A stretch of 64,000 nucleotides of DNA from Symsagittifera roscoffensis (taxonomy: Eukaryota > Xenacoelomorpha > Acoela > Convolutidae). Positions within the stretch are counted from its first letter, which is position 1; each line of letters starts with the position of its first letter. Where the stretch lies: positions 57,562,754 to 57,626,753 of the forward strand of contig NC_087065.1 in NCBI RefSeq assembly GCF_963678635.1, in the 5' to 3' direction. This document shows, one piece after another, positions 10,441 to 21,782 of this stretch. The translations under genes were made by a program, and so were the position numbers. The notes under the pieces are model-generated. The model was not told the DNA's origin. It made no database searches and worked only from the letters and a program-made list of their open reading frames with translations.

Positions 10441-13022
10441 AAAGCTTTACAAAAAACATTCAATATCAGACTTGGTAAAGTGACTGAATACAAAACTTTC
10501 AAGTATAGTAAAAAAAAATTTTAATTAAAATTAAATCCATGTGTACAAAGCAGACCGATAGAAAGTAGTACCAGATAAATTAAATGTCTTTTTAAAAAAA
10601 CGGTAAACGAAAAATGGAAACTGGTCCGAAAATCCCGATTCCGAAAAAACCTCCACCATTTTTCAAGAAATTTATTAGAAAAGATAATTTTTGCCTAAAA
10701 CGTACTACATCTATTCACTATCTAGATAAAGCTGTTTAATTTCATAAAACTGAGCATGTATGTCAGCAGCATAACAGCAATTCATTCTAGTAGCATGTGA
10801 TTTTTTTAAAACCTAGTTGTCATTCAAAAAAATGTCCACATTCCGATTTGATAACGCTTGCTAATCGCAAGCGGAATTAACAGTTTCTCAAAACCGACAT
10901 TGGGTAATTGAAAAATCAGTAGAAAATACCACTGCTCTAAGAAATTGTCTAGGGTTACACTTACCAGAGGACTTTTATTGAGCAGTGCTATTTCCGGTAT
11001 TTTCATTTTTTCTCATCGTTTATGGGAAAAAAATAAATGAAATGCTATTAAAAAAAGGCTCAAACAATCTCAGCAACAAACTTGCGTTTAGTTTACAAAC
11101 CTTAATTAGTCTTTTTCTTCGGACTTCATGTGTGAAGGACAGTAGTATAGCATTTTTTTTCCACGAAACAGCATAAGGCAATTAAACAAAAGGATAGCCG
11201 GTTGCAACAAAAAAAAGTTTTTCGTTTTTTTTTTCAAATTTAAGACATTTTTGTCAGAGATAGGAAGAGAGAACTGTACGAACTCGTAGATCGTCAAAGA
11301 ATGAGACAAAATAAACAACAATGGTTTCCGAAAAAAGAATTTGAAAAAATTTGCAGAACAATGAAGCTAAATGAAGCGTCTGATTTTATTATTCCTGGAG
11401 TAAAACTAAGTAAAGTTTAAAACCTGTTTCTTCTCAAACTAAGGCAAATTTTGAAAAGTCGTTTGAATTACAACTGAAAGGGCTTGAAAGCAATCTAGCC
11501 AGTGACCCGTTCCGATGATTATTTATGCAACTTGATTTTGCGTGGAGCTTAAGAAAAAAACTTAAACACACCCAAGACAAAGGTGTGTTTAAGTTCATTC
11601 TGTCATTTCGAAAATATAACAACGAAGATTCCCAATTTTTAGCAACTACCTTGTGAACAAACAGCGATTCATAACAAGCTATGCGCTACTTCCTCAACTG
11701 AGTATACATTGGTTAACAAATTACTCTATGCTTAACAGATGCACTCTTCTGATATAAAAACTAGCACCATGTTGTTGAGCCTAATAATTCTTTTTAAAAA
11801 ATACTATTAAGGGGGACTCTGAAGTTTACCTATACCTTTTTTAATAATAATTTTGTAATAATCCAATTCTCTACCCTTGCGATAAGCAAGGGTATTGCAA
11901 TCAGGTACTAGACTTTTTTCCCGTAAACAACTTTGTCCACACTTCTAGACGATCTCCTTTTGTAGAGGATCTTCACATCTAGAGGATCGTCAGGTTTCAG
12001 CTTGCCAATTCAGGTTGTAATTATCGTTTCAAGGGTTGTAATTCCAGGTGGTAATTATCTTTGCAGGTTTCAGGTTGTAATGATATTTTCAAAAAAGTTT
12101 CTCACTTTTTTTCGGGTTCGTCGTTTTCGTCCTAGATTCTTTTGGTACATTTTCCATTTTCTAAAATATTTTTTATCTGGTAGGGTTTTTATTGGTTTAC
12201 TTTTTAAAGCATGGGTTTTGTTCCAATTTAAAAAATATTTTATACAACTGAAAATTTCCAAATTAGTAAATTTACTATGTCTGATTTGAGTTTTTTTCTT
12301 TTTTTTTTCGTTTTTTTTTTCAATTATTCAAAAAATTCAGTTTATGGCAAATCGACTTAATCAATTTACCTTGCGTACTTTCGAGGGCAAAAAATATCCT
12401 TTTAGGGATTACGTATTTCAGTTTGGATGGGCCGTAACAAATTATAAATTTTATGAAGTTGGTTATGACACCAGCTTTGTTTTCGACTCAACAGGTTTCG
12501 ACCTTAAGTTTGTCGCCTTTGCAGAGCTGTTAATGAATTTCATCCGATACAAATATGAAACTTTTTTAATTGTAATTTATCAACTTTTGTTAAGTTATTT
12601 TCTCAAGTTATTTTTTTCCAACATAATTTTTAAGCGCAATGTGTTTTTTTTGCATCGCAAGTGTTGCACAGCTCTGCTTCGCCTCTGTTTATCAACTTGC
12701 TTTTATTCCTTAAAAACTCACCAGTTGACTTTTTTAGTCTATATTTTGGCAGCTCAACTGTAACCTTAATAGTTAGTAACAGGGATCAAATCAATTCAAA
12801 AGGATTTGAATCCAATAAGAGTATACGATTTTAATTCTACCCACATTAAAGAAATAAATTATAACGAACATTTATCAGTCAATATGCTCCGTTTTCAACC
12901 CGTTCTAGCCCATTTTCTCTACATACAAATTGAAAAATTTTAGACCACGTCCTGCACACGATGGGTATCTGTTACCATGCAAAAATATACACACCAGAAA
13001 ATACATACATACGCACACCCAC
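10441..13022. other. Repeat-rich intergenic region without genes
   Basis: Items seen: hairpin CGCTTGC-TAATC-GCAAGCG at 10855-10873; short imperfect repeats of CAGGTTGTAAT around 11995-12085; and, at about 12647-12695, the hairpin end of the SINE-like family in the opposite (+) orientation (GCATCGCAAGTG...CTTCGCCTCTG). A 139-codon open frame at 12344-12763 runs straight into that SINE end and has no recognised domain, so I do not call it a gene. Confidence 0.5.
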
Positions 13023-13874
13023 CAGCGGATTGACGGAGTAGGGGGCGCATCCCCCATCAGGAACTCGACCCCTGCCGACCCAAAGGTTCCCCCCTTTATA
13101 CTATTTTGAGATATCCACCTTTGGCTGACTGACCCTAAAATCTTTTTACAAGCTCCTTGGGGGCCAAAATAGGTACTACTATGATAGAGTGGTCCCTCGA
13201 AAAAGCGACTATGATAGACAGGTCCCGCATTAATTTCGCATGTTATAATTTTGAAAACTAGTTTGCTTATAAATTATTTATTTCAAAAATCTGGGGAAAG
13301 ATGTTGAGTCAGAAACCTTTCAGATTCAAAATTGTGATTACTATAATTTTTATATCAAGAAACATGGTCGCTTGAGCTTATTTTCCAGTTTAACAACCAT
13401 ACTTCGATTGATTTATTTGTCAGTCATCAAAATTCGATTTTGTCAATTTTTATGAATTTTCCACCTTATAATGTTGAGGGGGGAGGTTTTACGAAACAAA
13501 GAAACTTAAAATTTATTTGAAAATATACAGCGAAAACTTTCTGAATGGCGAGATTATAATTGTTAAACATTTCAGAGCCCAGTGTCTTTTTGGCAAGGGA
13601 CCTGGTTATTTTCAAGGGACCACTCTATCATAGTAGTACCCCAAAACATACTAATTTTGAGGGGAGGCGACGAAAAAACGCAATTTTTTTTATTAAAATT
13701 TTCCAAAAAAAAAGCCTAAAACCGCCTTTTTGGCGTTTTTTCACAACTTTGCGTGCGGCCAGAAAATTTTATAAGAATGGGGTCTTGAAATAATTTGCGA
13801 GAGCTCAAAAAAATGTTCGACCTAAAAAAAGGTCGGAAAATTTTTTCGAAATTTTGTAGAAAATCCGCCGGAGG
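13023..13874. mobile_element. Decayed hAT-type MITE split by a nested element
   Basis: The left part has CAGCGGATTGACGG and the internal CGACCCCTGCCGACCCAAAGG block. The right part has AATTTTGAGGGGAGGCGACG through AAAATCCGCCGG. Together they align with the intact element at 8749-9148, and the middle is interrupted at 13172-13640. The right terminus is degenerate and no target duplication is left, so this is an older insertion than the others. Confidence 0.65.
13172..13640. mobile_element. Second MITE family, 469 bp, nested in the hAT-type MITE
   Basis: The two ends are perfect 25-bp inverted repeats beginning GGTACTACTATGATAGAG and ending in its complement. Outside them are CCAAAATA (13164-13171) and CCAAAACA (13641-13648), an 8-bp target duplication with one mismatch. 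A partial second copy of the terminal motif (CGACTATGATAGACAGGTCCC) lies just inside the left end. There is no transposase. Confidence 0.8.
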
Positions 13875-15045
13875 TTTCAAATTCTTGTCGCAGAAAACAG
13901 TTTTCTTCTTCCTTCGCTTCAAATTTTTTTTAAATTGTTGAATCTGCTTAAACAATCAACTCCGGCTGCAAAATTCCCAAGAAACAACAAAACGAATGTT
14001 CTCGAACATTTTCTTAAAACTTGAGTCAAATTATAAAAACTTAAGTCAATTATAAAATATGGAAAGTCGCAGACTGGAAAACACGTAATAAAACGTTCTA
14101 TTATCTAGTTGAATTAATTCTAATTGATAACTAAATTTAAACTAGGTTCCGGAATTTGAAGAATTACTTTTAACTTAATTATTATACTTGAAAGCAAAAA
14201 ATAATCCTTCACTCCTTTGATATCGCCGCGCCAGTTGCTCAACCAGTCTGACACTATTTACAGGATCAGAATATCTTAAATGAAAAATACATAATCAATA
14301 ATTTCAAGAAATTCGAAAAATTAAAAACACAATCAATTCTCCTAAACTAAGCGTTTTAATTGCAGAATTGTAAATATAAATTAAAAGCTGGTCGCACCTA
14401 GTGGAACTATTTAAGTATTTCAAAAGTATTTCATTTCCAAATAAAAATCTACTAAACTTCCAGTCCCCGACTATGCACGAATTCAATATATATTTCCCGA
14501 AAGCTCTTTAAGTTAAAATAGCAGATTTCACTAAAAAGTGATCATTTTGTCTAAAAAGCACAGACAACCACTGATTCGACAATAATCAAATCTAAACAAA
14601 AAAAAACTTTTAAGTCAGTTAAAAACATTTTACGAAAATCGTCATATTTCCTGGGTTTTGGATCTTCATATTTAACCTCAAAATCAGAACCCTAAAACAG
14701 ACTGGTAACATACAATTGCACTTTTCATTCTGATATGAATGGCTGATTTGTATAATCATACACTTCAAATGAACATCAATTTCGATACGTAAAAAACACT
14801 TAATTGGTTAGACATGATGGCATTTCGGGGCAGGAAAAAACTATGGTTGAAACATTCACTCTTCAACAGATAATGACCTTAGAATTATGATATCAACCAT
14901 TCGTAGTAAGAACGAAAAAAAAACCTTTTTCAACAGTCTTAACAGTTTTGCAAATTTGCAAACACAAGCGAAAAAAGGCGAAAAGGAAAAGTAGATCTAA
15001 AAATTTAAAAAAGAAGAAAGGTAAAACTAACAAAAAATCTCTAAT
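13875..15045. other. Intergenic, no feature recognised
   Basis: AT-rich DNA with short frames only. I see no repeat boundary, RNA gene or coding signal. Confidence 0.4.
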
Positions 15046-15114
15046 GTACTTTACTCGAACCCGCGAACTGGAGAATAAGAATCACACGCCTTATCTGGGC
15101 CACGGGCGCTTGTC
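15046..15114 (-). repeat. tRNA-like (Arg-like) SINE head or tRNA pseudogene
   Basis: On the minus strand the sequence reads GCGCCCGTGGCCCAGATAAG, then a GGCGTGTGATTC-TTATTCTC anticodon-arm region and GCGGGTTCGAGT. This gives a good box A and box B and resembles tRNA-Arg. The acceptor stem does not pair and the D-arm is altered, so it is a retroposed or decayed tRNA rather than a working gene. Confidence 0.5.
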
Positions 15115-15306
15115 AGTCTTCAAACACAAGCCACCAATAAACCAGATATAAAAATATAATACTGGGTACCGAAAACAGACCAGATGAAATATTATTGATT
15201 CATAAGTGCCACCAAACAAATGAGCAACGTGGGTGGAAAAAAGTGGGGCTCGTAATATTAAACTAGGCTACTCCGCTTGTTACTCCGATAAGATTACTAT
15301 TTTCGC

Positions 15307-15400
15307 ACAGAAGCGAAGCAGAACTTCGCAAGACTTGCGATACAACAAACATAGCATGACAAACTAGCAGAAATTGAGACGAAAGCCTCATAGTAAAAAA
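15307..15400. repeat. Hairpin end of the SINE-like family
   Basis: CACAGAAGCGAAGCAGAACTTCGC followed by AAGACTTGCGATACAACA, as at 5.48 and 9.45 kb. The rest of the element is not clear. Confidence 0.5.
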
Positions 15401-17276
15401 AAATTGTCAAGAAAAGCTGGATTCATCAAAATTTTCATACCTTTGCCTTAAATTAGGTTGCTTTTTAAAACATGACTTTAAAAAACATGACAATCAAGAC
15501 AATTGAAACACACATTTCAATCGAAATAAAGCGGTAACAAAAGCCGACAAATTTTGAGCAGACATCCATTGAGCACAAAAATGCTTCCTTTCACAGCAAC
15601 ACTTTGAAAACTAACAAGAAATAATAAATTACCACCTCAGAAGACTCACACGCATAGAAAACTTATTTCGCTTGTCCAACAAAATAATATGATGTCACTA
15701 AGCCAATTAGGTAAGAACTGAAAATAATTTTTAGCCGAGTATACGAAAAACAAGAAAAACGAAAAAAAAAGAAATTATACCGAACCGGAGTTGGTAAAGT
15801 TAAAATCAAATGAAAAACCCAGTTTTGGATATAACGGGTCTTTGAAGTGCAAACATGTTCAAAATATGTCTGTTGGTTGACGAAAGTGCAGATTTGAGAT
15901 GATTCATTGATTTTTCTGAACAAGGTGTTTACAAAAATTCCAAACTGACGCTTGCTATTCGCAAAAATAATCATCGCATATGCAACCCTCAATCAATCAC
16001 TAAACAATCATCACAAACACGAGCTTGAAAATGACATAAAAGCAGCCCTATAAAGTACAATAAGAAAACAAAAAGTTTAAATAAGCCTTGAAAATTAAAT
16101 CTTTCGCTGTGGCTGATTCGATCCTACAATCTGGATATTAAAAGTGACCTGCCTTCGAAACTGTGCCACGATCCCTTGACAATACTCTAATACAGGTACA
16201 AATAAATCAGCTTCACATGCTAATAAACTGCCAATGCGATGCAGCAAATACATATAGACACAACTTTGCATGTATTAATTTGGAATATAAACTGAAGGCA
16301 TCCACACTCCCTTTGCATGTAATTGATTGCACAGCAATAGTCAGAATAGGTATAAACTATGCATTTAAAAAAAATTGCAAGATAAATTGAGTTGGAAAAT
16401 TTTTGAAGCCAAATTTTTATTTTTGTACTGTTGTTTGAAACGTTTTTCAGTTCATTTGATGGATTATAAGTGCACCAGCTGTGTTAACTTATCAAAAAAT
16501 GAATGTTAAAGCACATGTTATCAAAAAGCTTTAAAGGTGCCACGAAAAGGTTGGAAAAAGAGAATCGTTGTACTGTTAAACTAAGCTCGCTAATGGTCGT
16601 GGTGTAATAACTCTTTGCACAATAATGGATGGAACAAAAATACTTAAAATGTTTTAAAATAACAAAGCAAAAATCCCGCATAAATTCTATTCACTCAATT
16701 ACCTCAACCAAAGGTGCTTTAAAAATGGTATTTAGAAGAAAGCTGAAGCTTCGCGAAGACTATGTGCTACAGAAGCTAAGCCGACAAAATAAACAGGCGG
16801 ATGATAGCCCTAGTAAGTAGAAAAAACTTAATTTGAAAAAAAGCGGGTTCCGGCTGGATTCGAAAGACAAGCCTCTATCCTCTCAAGTAAGTGTGTTTAC
16901 TCAAATTACGCGCTAGGTGGTTATTAGATTTTGAAATGATTATGAAGCAAGATGAAATATCAAGGAAATTTAGTGAACCAAGTTGTTTACTGGGGAAGAA
17001 AATCTATTACTCGCTTGAATCTGAGCTTCTGATTGAATATGAGCTTCTGAAGCTTCTAAAGGTTAATTTCATTTTTTAAATACAAATGACGGTGTAGATA
17101 AAAAAAGATATGTATAGACTACGGATACACAAAGTAAGGCAAGAATAGATCAGCAGGAAACTATTTACATATAAGATATAGATTTAGCGAACTCTATTTA
17201 CAATTTTTCCAACAAATTCATCACGATAGACAAAATGATACGACATTATACATTAATAGTATTTAGACCATCGAAA
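15401..17276. other. Repeat relics downstream of the PCGF gene
   Basis: At about 15995-16400 a diverged SINE-like copy can be followed (CACAAACACGAGC, AAAAGCAGCCCTATAAAGTA, then AAGGCATCCACACTCCCTTT, also found at 22.1, 22.5, 23.0, 29.2 and 43.05 kb). The remainder is AT-rich. No canonical AATAAA for the PCGF gene was found on the minus strand in the first ~170 bp. Confidence 0.45.
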
Positions 17277-18257
17277 TTATTTCATTATTAAACTCACTTT
17301 GGTTTTCTGCTTAACTGCTTGCTCTGATTGATTTGTTTTAGGTTTACAATGTTTAATACATCCAGTTTTTTTAAATTGTTTCAAATCTACGGGTATTGCT
17401 TCCACGATTAATTCCTTCTCGTGAAATATCTGCGTGATCTGTTCTGCACTCAGGCTTCGCATTTGTTCAATACTATCTTCGGCTTTTCCATCAGTCGAAT
17501 TCGCTTCCCAAGTGCTTCTAACATCTTCGCTTTCAGATTTGTTCCTTTTTCTCAAATTGAACTCTCGAATGACTTCCTGTTTTCGATTCTGTAGACCTTC
17601 AGGGTCTGAACCATCTGTCTTTAAGTCATCTAGCTCGTTGAAAAACGACTCCATACTTCCAAAAATATTTTTACAACTGTCTTCCAGTGATCCATCTTCA
17701 TGTTCACACACTACAGCTTTTGTTTTAATTCTCTTGACTCCAAAATAAACAGGTCGTACGTGAATGTCAATATTCACCGGAAAGTCGCAGTACTTATGCT
17801 TACATGCGAAGAACTCGCGAACCGTAATATCTTTTTCCACTATCTCACCTTGGTACTTAATAATGATGACTAATTTTAACTTCAGCGTTCCTAGAAATTG
17901 AAGCTTTTTGCTGATCGCAAGGTACAAGGCACTAAATTTGGCAAAGGCGGGGCATGCGATAAATGAGTGCGATGCATTGAATTGATCAGCAACCGCTAGA
18001 AACTTCTTATGTGACGTGTTTTCCGGTAGAAGTTTGGCCTTGAACCATACTTTGTTGCTCTTCAAATGTAACTGTTTCACTCGTGAAGGGTCGTAGATGT
18101 TGGCTGTCTTCAAGAAGTGTTCGGTAGGGGGTGTTGAGCTATGGGTGTCTATGTACACTTTGTCGATGGGGGGAGTCAGTCCCTTCTCCCAATAGTAGTT
18201 CGTTCTTCGCTTAGTTTCATCCATGAGCACTTCCGGTAACAAGGTGCTAACCAGATC
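17277..18257 (-). CDS. PCGF exon 3 (linker, RAWUL-like domain and tail)
   Basis: Acceptor TTTATAG|GATCTG opens a 326-codon exon through to the stop at 17277. It supplies the family linker, the RAWUL-like region and a tail with acidic and lysine-rich patches. A RAWUL spread over ~100 residues suggests a small insertion compared with vertebrate PCGFs. Confidence 0.85.
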   Translation of the reverse strand, partial: DLVSTLLPEVLMDETKRRTNYYWEKGLTPPIDKVYIDTHSSTPPTEHFLKTANIYDPSRVKQLHLKSNKVWFKAKLLPENTSHKKFLAVADQFNASHSFIACPAFAKFSALYLAISKKLQFLGTLKLKLVIIIKYQGEIVEKDITVREFFACKHKYCDFPVNIDIHVRPVYFGVKRIKTKAVVCEHEDGSLEDSCKNIFGSMESFFNELDDLKTDGSDPEGLQNRKQEVIREFNLRKRNKSESEDVRSTWEANSTDGKAEDSIEQMRSLSAEQITQIFHEKELIVEAIPVDLKQFKKTGCIKHCKPKTNQSEQAVKQKTKVSLIMK

Positions 18258-20861
18258 CTATAAACATTTATTTTGCTACTTAGTGTTACATATAATCGGT
18301 AGTACCTTTTTAAAAACCGTTTGTAATAAAAACACAAAAAAACTCAAATTGATTCATCTCCAGACTTACTTTTCACATTTAAATCAATCTAGGTGTCCAA
18401 AAAATGAGCGTGAAGCTCTTAAAGGCTCAAGTTTCTCACAGAGGCGACACCCCGAGCTTCTCACCTTTTGCGATACAGGAACAATGTAAAAAGGTTTGAA
18501 CCCAAAAACTCAGACTTGAGAGGATAGTTTTCGAATAGTTTTCGAGGTTCATAACTTTTCGTGTAAAAAGAATTTCGACAAAACCTTTTATGCAGGGGAT
18601 CTTCTTAGAACTCGAACTTACGGTTGATATCAAAATCTCAGATTTGAGAGAGTAGTTTTTGAGAACCGTCAAAAAGTTGCAAAACGGTCACAAAATCAAA
18701 AAAATGAACTTTTTCAAGAACTTTTAATATTTTGCCTAAACACTTTGGGCGAAGCAGCTTATGCCGAGAAGCTTACAACAACTCTTGATTCCGATTGAAA
18801 ACAAAATCTCAGATTTGCGAGGGTACTTTTTGAGGAAAACGGTCGAAAAATCGAAAATTTGACTTTTCTGGCAGCCATACATTTTTGTGTAATACAATTG
18901 GGCGTGGCCACTAATGCAGTGAAGCCTTCCACAAACCATCGCTTTGGGAGGCTAGTTTTCCGGAAAAGAAAATCCAAAAATTTACATTAAGAACAGAGTT
19001 TTCGAAGGCTGTAGATAGTAAGGTAGGGTAAAAAATGGGACCAATGAAAATGTATATTTACACAGAGGCGGAGTTGCACTTCGCATACACAAGCAAAAAT
19101 ATGACCGATAACGCTACTGGGAAAAACTGAATGAGTAAAACTTTGAGTCAACAAAATTTCTTAAGTGACGCACACCAATTATGAGTCTACATAGTTGGTA
19201 AGTTACGCAAGCCAATTATGACGCATTAGCAGTACTAGTCAATTTGAAAAAAAAAATTACCAACTATAATGCCTCAATTTATAAAGCGAAGGCATTTTAA
19301 CTAGTAAAAGAAAATCTCTTTTTGTTGCGGGACTCCTTCCCTACCTCTACGCTACAGATCCATGATACCTTGAAGCTTAAGTCCTATTTTGATATAATAG
19401 TCTGTGTTAATATCCTTAGCATTGGCTGTACTTAATAGCTTGTTATTGATCAAAATGGCCAATTTCAAAATGAACACATTTTTTCGCAGCAATATTTGCG
19501 ACTCAGGTTGGAAAAAAAATTGTTCATACTTAACACAAGCTTTGCTTGTGTAATTATACATTGGTACAGGCAATTCAAAACATTGCCAACTGGCAGCCCG
19601 AGAAACGTAATGAACGCAAGAAAAAACTTATGATTGGATATTTTTTTTCTGACAAAATTAACCCAATTTGAGATGATTGGATAATGTACATTTTTATTCC
19701 GCTGGGAAATCTAATAAGTAAATTCCACTTTTGAACCCTTTCGTTGTTCGATAGCGGAGTTTGCTTTCCTTTTAACCATGGAAATAAAATGAACTTAAAA
19801 ACAAATTAAAAATCAAACCACGAATAATCAAAATTGAGACTTTTCCTGAAAATAAATCAGGAGGACCTTTATGAGAGTCTTCTTTAAGTTCAAAACTCTT
19901 TAAAAAAAGCAATATCTTCACCAAAATTACATATCAATTTCAATCAAAATTGCAGCCATGCATACCTGCATCCTGGGGTCGGCCTTGATGTCTTTAATTG
20001 GGACCACTTCGTTCAGCTGAAATCCACATTTTGGACACTTGGTGGAGCTGTAGATGTGGTGAAGTATACATGATCGGCAGAAGGAGTGGAGACACTCGAT
20101 GATTGTGCACACATCCACTAGCACACCCTTGCAAATTCCACAAGTGAAGTGGTCCTAAAATTGGGATACAATACAGAGCTGAAGCTGCATTACGCATATA
20201 CGCGCATCTTGTAGTTTCTGCGCCATCTAACAGAGATATGTTTCTATAACTTCTCAGTTAACATAAGTATATGGAACAATGATCAGACAGATAATAAGAT
20301 TATTATGACACAGGCGAAGCTTCGCTTCGCAAACACTAGCAAAATTTCGGCTGCATCTCGGCTTCGATCTCCGAACGATCGCGACCTAGAGATTATGAGT
20401 CTCACGCACTAATTATTAAGCCAGAGATGCTTAATGAATCACAAACACTAGCCACAAATAAAGCAGAGAACAGATGCTATGAAAATTCCAATGCTACAGA
20501 TCGTGATTATAGCAAAAGTGCACCAAATAAGTGAACACTTTTAATGAACACTTATAATTGTGACTTAGGTTAGGAAAAAAAGAAGGTTCTTACTAATAAA
20601 CTACGCTGCTCGCAAGTGTAATTATGAAAGCATAAAAAGCATGAAACTTCACTTCAGTACCTTGATTTGACCAAAAGGAACTTCACTTCTTATAGCAACA
20701 TCGTAACTGCTACTACTTTGAGAGCTACCGGGAGCAGATGCAACAGTAAGGGTTTTGAGGTTCTCCAAGCTAGGTACAGAGATACATTTTGGGTCACTGG
20801 GTTGGATGATCGGAGAAAAAAGGCCAGCATTGTCGTTGACTTCCGAGTTGGATTCAGCCAT
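17277..20861 (-). CDS. Polycomb group RING finger protein, PCGF6-like (3 coding exons)
   Basis: Exons 20861-20661, 20154-19966 and 18257-17277 join in phase 0 at GT-AG introns to a 456-residue protein. Residues 1-67 are a Ser-rich extension. Residues 72-110 are a C3HC4 RING (C72, C75, C88, H90, C93, C96, C107, C110) with the PCGF hallmark TIIECLHSFCRSC. The segment DPRMQDLVSTLLPEVLMDE then matches the DRxLQDIVYKLVP linker of the family. Residues ~199-300 look like a RAWUL domain (AKLLPENTSHKKFL, GEIVEKDITVREFF, VHVRP-like end). A charged, Ser-rich tail of ~155 residues follows. PCGF proteins pair with RING1/2 in PRC1 complexes that ubiquitylate histone H2A in the nucleus. The ICKG and CPKC residues and the pre-RING extension point to PCGF6 rather than PCGF1-5, with moderate confidence. 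An in-frame ATG at 20894 is an alternative start, and acceptor-like TATAG/TGTAG strings just upstream leave room for a 5' exon. Confidence 0.85.
18436..19060. repeat. Composite dispersed repeat, copy 3, in PCGF intron 2
   Basis: It starts with CACAGAGGCGACACC...CTTTTGCGATACAGG. Three ~165-bp units follow, each opening with CAGA(C/T)TTGxGAGxxTA(G/C)TTTT (near 18508, 18638 and 18806), and it ends with TTTTCGAAGGCTGTAGATAG. A further hairpin-end fragment of the SINE-like family starts at 19062. Confidence 0.6.
19590..19800. repeat. Dispersed repeat family C, copy in PCGF intron 2
   Basis: Shared strings are AATGAACGCAAG, AAAATTAACCCAATTTGAGA, ATTCCGCTGGGAAATCTAA and TGTTCGATAGCGGAG. They occur in the same order at 25.55, 39.66, 40.44 and 48.68 kb. 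Confidence 0.5.
19966..20154 (-). CDS. PCGF exon 2 (RING finger)
   Basis: Sixty-three codons between acceptor TTTTAG|GACCAC and donor CAG|GTATGC contain the whole RING. All eight zinc ligands are present with normal spacing. Confidence 0.9.
20310..20640 (-). repeat. SINE-like element in PCGF intron 1
   Basis: GGCGAAGCTTCGCTTCGC end, tRNA-like block (GACCTAGAGATTATGAGTCT) and body with ATCGTGATTATAGCAAAAGTG. It is close to the copies at 2.32 and 33.39 kb and ends right before the exon-1 donor of PCGF. Confidence 0.6.
20661..20861 (-). CDS. PCGF exon 1 (N-terminal extension)
   Basis: It encodes 67 residues from MAESNSEV to GQIK and ends at donor AAG|GTACTG. Serine-rich, with no domain. The start at 20861 is chosen because the upstream ATG (20894) adds a hydrophobic segment preceded by acceptor-like sequence. 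Confidence 0.7.
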
Positions 20862-20894
20862 CACTGTCAGCGCATCTACAAAATCTATAATCAT

Positions 20895-21780
20895 CAGTTT
20901 TTCAAAAAATTTTCGGTCCTATGGTATGAACACGGTATTAAGAGGTGCCAAAAATGCCTCAAAGCAAAAGCTACTGAAAGCTATATACTAGTCATCAATT
21001 ACTGGTTTTGGATTTTGCAGGTAGATATTTTATTCACTTTTTTTTTTCAAGTTTCAACATTCAGCAGCGTTGATAAACCTTGCAACTCGTGTTGACTCTC
21101 GTAGTTTGTGAGAAACTCTCCGCAATTTAGCTTAATGCGATGATCTGATTCTAAAGTTTTATAAAAAAAATCTTATTGTAAAAAGCCACCGATAAATGTT
21201 TTGTTCCGACAACTTTTATTTTTTTAGTCAGTTTTGACTACTACAAAGAAATTTCGTGAGGGTAAAAAGTGATTTCATAATGAAGCCCTATTGGCCGTGA
21301 TTCGAATCCCAAAAAATCGCAAAAGTGGTCTCAGTGACGAGAAAAATTGGTCTGACCATTTTCGTTTTTCGACTATATAGGTCAATTTCTGAATAAATGT
21401 CCTTCAAATTAAACTGGCCTCCAAATTAAACACTACTTTCAAATCTAAATTTTTGTTTGCTATTTCCACCACTCGTTCACCTAACTCAGTGGAAATGCGA
21501 AGTAAATAATAAATAGATTATTGAACCAAAAATGCTGATTCCAATCAAGGATTTTCTGAAAAGACAATCGTATTTGAGAGTCCATGAAACAATCGAAACC
21601 AAACGATGCCAAGAATAGCCGGTTGATCACAGCAACCTAAACTAAGGAACTAAAAAATAGGTAAAAAATTAAAAAGATCGAAAAAAAGTTCTTTTCTTCC
21701 CAATAATTTTTGAGGTGGTGTGAGATGATTCGATTAGATAGTAATTCATAAAAATGGAATTAATACAGCCAAAATAAGAT
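20895..21780. other. Region upstream of PCGF
   Basis: AT-rich. Probably contains the PCGF promoter or 5' UTR, but no core element can be picked with confidence. Parts of an open frame on the + strand (20667-21095) are antisense to PCGF exon 1. Confidence 0.35.
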
Positions 21781-21782
21781 TT

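Noticed and set aside
12344-12763. 139-codon frame on the + strand
   Set aside because: Hydrophobic AT-driven sequence that runs through a SINE hairpin end; no domain.
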